From contig QMWY01000063.1 in NCBI GenBank assembly GCA_003661865.1, forward strand, positions 1 through 6,407: a stretch of 6,407 bases of DNA, written 5' to 3'. Below, piece after piece: positions 4,853 to 6,407 of this stretch. The translations under genes and the position numbers were made by a program. The stretch comes from Thermoprotei archaeon. GTDB lineage: Archaea; Thermoproteota; Thermoprotei_A; Sulfolobales; Ignisphaeraceae. The notes under the pieces were generated by a model. The model worked only from the letters and a program-made list of their open reading frames with translations. It ran no database searches and had not been told where the DNA came from. Position 1 is the first letter of the stretch. The number at the start of each line of letters is the position of its first letter.

Positions 4853-6407
4853 ATGAGGTCCATGGCTCGAATCCTAGTACCCATCATCATTCTCGCCATA
4901 GTTGTAACCCTAGCAGCACCGATCTTTGCGCAGGCTCAACAAGGTATGAAGGTAGAGGCTGTTACCTATGACAAATGGTTGAAGGGTAGAGAATGTCCAT
5001 GTTATGGAGGAGTACTTCGGATAGCCCTTCCTGATGAACCAAACACATTCAATTGGTTTGTAGCGGGCTCCTCATGGAGCCTTGAAGTTCTCTGGCCGAT
5101 CTACAACAGGCTGGTCAGGCTTATAAACGGCACTCTCACGTACGAAGTAGCTGAATCAATGGAGTATTCGCCTGATTATAAGGTGTTGACGATAAAGATT
5201 AGGAAGGGAATTAAGTGGCATGACGGGAAACCCCTAACAGCCGAAGATGTTGCTTTCACTATAAATGTATTAGCTAAATACTCTTGGACTTACTACCATG
5301 GCTACTTTGCGTCTGTGGATCATGCAGAGGCTGTGGACGACTACACGGTGAAGATATACTTCAAGAATCCCGATGCAGGATTCATTTATAACGGCTTGAC
5401 GACCATGAATATAATGCCTAAGCATATATGGGAGCCTTTGCTCAAGGAGAAGGGCGAAGGATTAGCCAAGTACGCCCCTAAGATACCAGATGAGCTTATT
5501 GGAAGTGGACCTTTCAAGATAGTTGAGTATGTACCTGGCCAGTATGTGAAGTACGTAGCGAATAAGGATTACTTCCTAGGAAGGCCGTGTGTAGACGAGC
5601 TAATGTTCGTCTTCATCAAGGAATCCAACGTTGCTATACTGGCTGTGCAGAAAGGCGAGATCGACACGTATGATGGGTGGGTAACCCCAGAGGTCGTGCC
5701 GCAGTTGCTATCAACTCCTGGTGTGAGCATACATACCTACACAGGTTCTACGTTCTACCACTGGGGCTTTAACAACGAGAGGTGGCCCTTCAACATAACC
5801 AAATTCAGACGCGCTATGGCTTTCGCTGTGGATAAGGATTACATAGTAAATGAGATCTTGATGGGGTACGGAGTTCCAGGGAGTCCAGGTGTGGTACCAC
5901 CGGTTGGTGTTAACGCACAGTGGTACAACCCCAACGTGCAGAACGCCTACTACTTCGACCTAAACGTCACGGCCAAGCTTCTAGACGAGCTAGGGTTCAA
6001 GGACGTCGATGGCGACGGGTGGAGAGAAGCCCCCGATGGCAAGGACTTCCAGTTCGAGATCTACCCACCGAGCTACGACATCATTAGGGTCAGGGCTGCC
6101 GAGGCCATTGCCAAGTGGTTATCACAGATACCAGGCGGTGGCATCAAGGCAGTGGTAAGAGTTCTGGACTGGAAGACCGTATGGCCGATGATAAAGGGTG
6201 GCAAGGTTGATACCTACCTCTTAGGTAGCGGACCGGGCAACGATATCTCTTGGCTCTTCAGAAGGTTCCACAGCAGACCGGAAGGTACTGGCAATTGGGC
6301 TAGGTTCAGCGATCCCGAAGTGGATAAGCTAACTGAGGCTCTCAAAGTAACGTTCGATCCAAAGAAGAGGAAGGAGATCGCATGGAGAATTCAGGAGATC
6401 CTAGCAG
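4853..6407 (+). CDS. ABC transporter substrate-binding protein, family 5 (peptide type), partial (N-terminal 518 residues)
   Basis: This is the extracellular solute receptor of a peptide or related ABC importer. The N-terminus is a typical export signal: MRSMAR, a hydrophobic core LVPIIILAIVVTLAAPIF (residues 8-25), and a probable cleavage after IFA (residue 26). There is no lipobox Cys, so anchoring may be by a C-terminal segment outside the window. SBP_bac_5 hallmarks follow: GGVLRIALPDEPNTFNW (52-68), YNRLVRL (84-90), and a core at 106-137 that includes LTIKIRKGIKWHDGKPLTAEDVAFT. Further hallmarks are GSGPFKIVEY (217-226), FRRAMAFAVDKDYIV (318-332), and a DVDGDGWRE loop (384-392) resembling a calcium-binding loop, common in this family. 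Three N-x-T sequons (N92, N314, N371) could be glycosylated. A Cys-x-Cys pair (48, 50) lies near the mature N-terminus. The gene has its own promoter and runs off the right edge; permease and ATPase genes are expected beyond. Peptide is the likeliest ligand given the peptidase neighbours, but family 5 proteins also bind oligosaccharides in hyperthermophiles. Confidence 0.95.
   Translation, partial: MRSMARILVPIIILAIVVTLAAPIFAQAQQGMKVEAVTYDKWLKGRECPCYGGVLRIALPDEPNTFNWFVAGSSWSLEVLWPIYNRLVRLINGTLTYEVAESMEYSPDYKVLTIKIRKGIKWHDGKPLTAEDVAFTINVLAKYSWTYYHGYFASVDHAEAVDDYTVKIYFKNPDAGFIYNGLTTMNIMPKHIWEPLLKEKGEGLAKYAPKIPDELIGSGPFKIVEYVPGQYVKYVANKDYFLGRPCVDELMFVFIKESNVAILAVQKGEIDTYDGWVTPEVVPQLLSTPGVSIHTYTGSTFYHWGFNNERWPFNITKFRRAMAFAVDKDYIVNEILMGYGVPGSPGVVPPVGVNAQWYNPNVQNAYYFDLNVTAKLLDELGFKDVDGDGWREAPDGKDFQFEIYPPSYDIIRVRAAEAIAKWLSQIPGGGIKAVVRVLDWKTVWPMIKGGKVDTYLLGSGPGNDISWLFRRFHSRPEGTGNWARFSDPEVDKLTEALKVTFDPKKRKEIAWRIQEILA

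Overview
The window looks like part of a hyperthermophilic, peptide-fermenting archaeon, most likely a crenarchaeon of the Desulfurococcales (Hyperthermus/Pyrodictium-like). This placement is inferred from style and was not tested by a search. The signs are a TTTATATA box A about 50 bases before an ATG, GGTG/GAGGTGA-type ribosome binding sites, TTG (and perhaps CTG) starts, tightly packed genes, and proteins rich in Arg, Glu and Val. There is no sign of an RNA gene, CRISPR array, insertion sequence or phage gene.

Layout. Positions 1-381 (minus strand) hold the N-terminal 127 codons of an N-acyl-D-amino-acid deacylase-type amidohydrolase that runs off the left edge. A 119-base divergent intergenic region (382-500) carries a perfect 7-bp inverted repeat. 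On the plus strand follow an AstE/AspA-like M14 zinc deacylase (501-1523) and an S9 prolyl-oligopeptidase-family serine peptidase (1604-3469, whose coding frame probably begins as far upstream as 1520). Next is a badly damaged M20 metallopeptidase gene (3480-4760). After a short intergenic region with a clear archaeal promoter comes a family 5 (oligopeptide/dipeptide type) ABC-transporter substrate-binding protein, whose first 518 codons lie in the window (4853-6407).

Function. The genes fit a peptide and N-acyl-amino-acid scavenging locus. A secreted binding protein captures peptides for import, an S9 exo/oligopeptidase and a former M20 dipeptidase/deacetylase process them, and two N-deacylases of unrelated fold (amidohydrolase and M14) free blocked amino acids. 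The M14, S9 and M20 genes are close and co-directional (CTGA junction between the first two, 10-base gap between the last two), so they probably form one transcript. The binding protein has its own promoter.

The strongest finding is the M20 gene. Recognisable M20 sequence continues over its whole length but hops between all three forward frames. I can place a -1 shift in an A run, a -1 shift in a G run, a compensated -1/+1 pair, a TAG where Trp is expected, an internal deletion of roughly 30-40 codons, and a second compensated +1/-1 pair. The HxD active-site Asp is replaced by Val. This is a pseudogene in early decay, unless some of the homopolymer indels are sequencing errors. The second point of interest is the N-terminus of the S9 peptidase, which appears to need a CTG start overlapping the stop of the M14 gene. 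I found no convincing undescribed system here.
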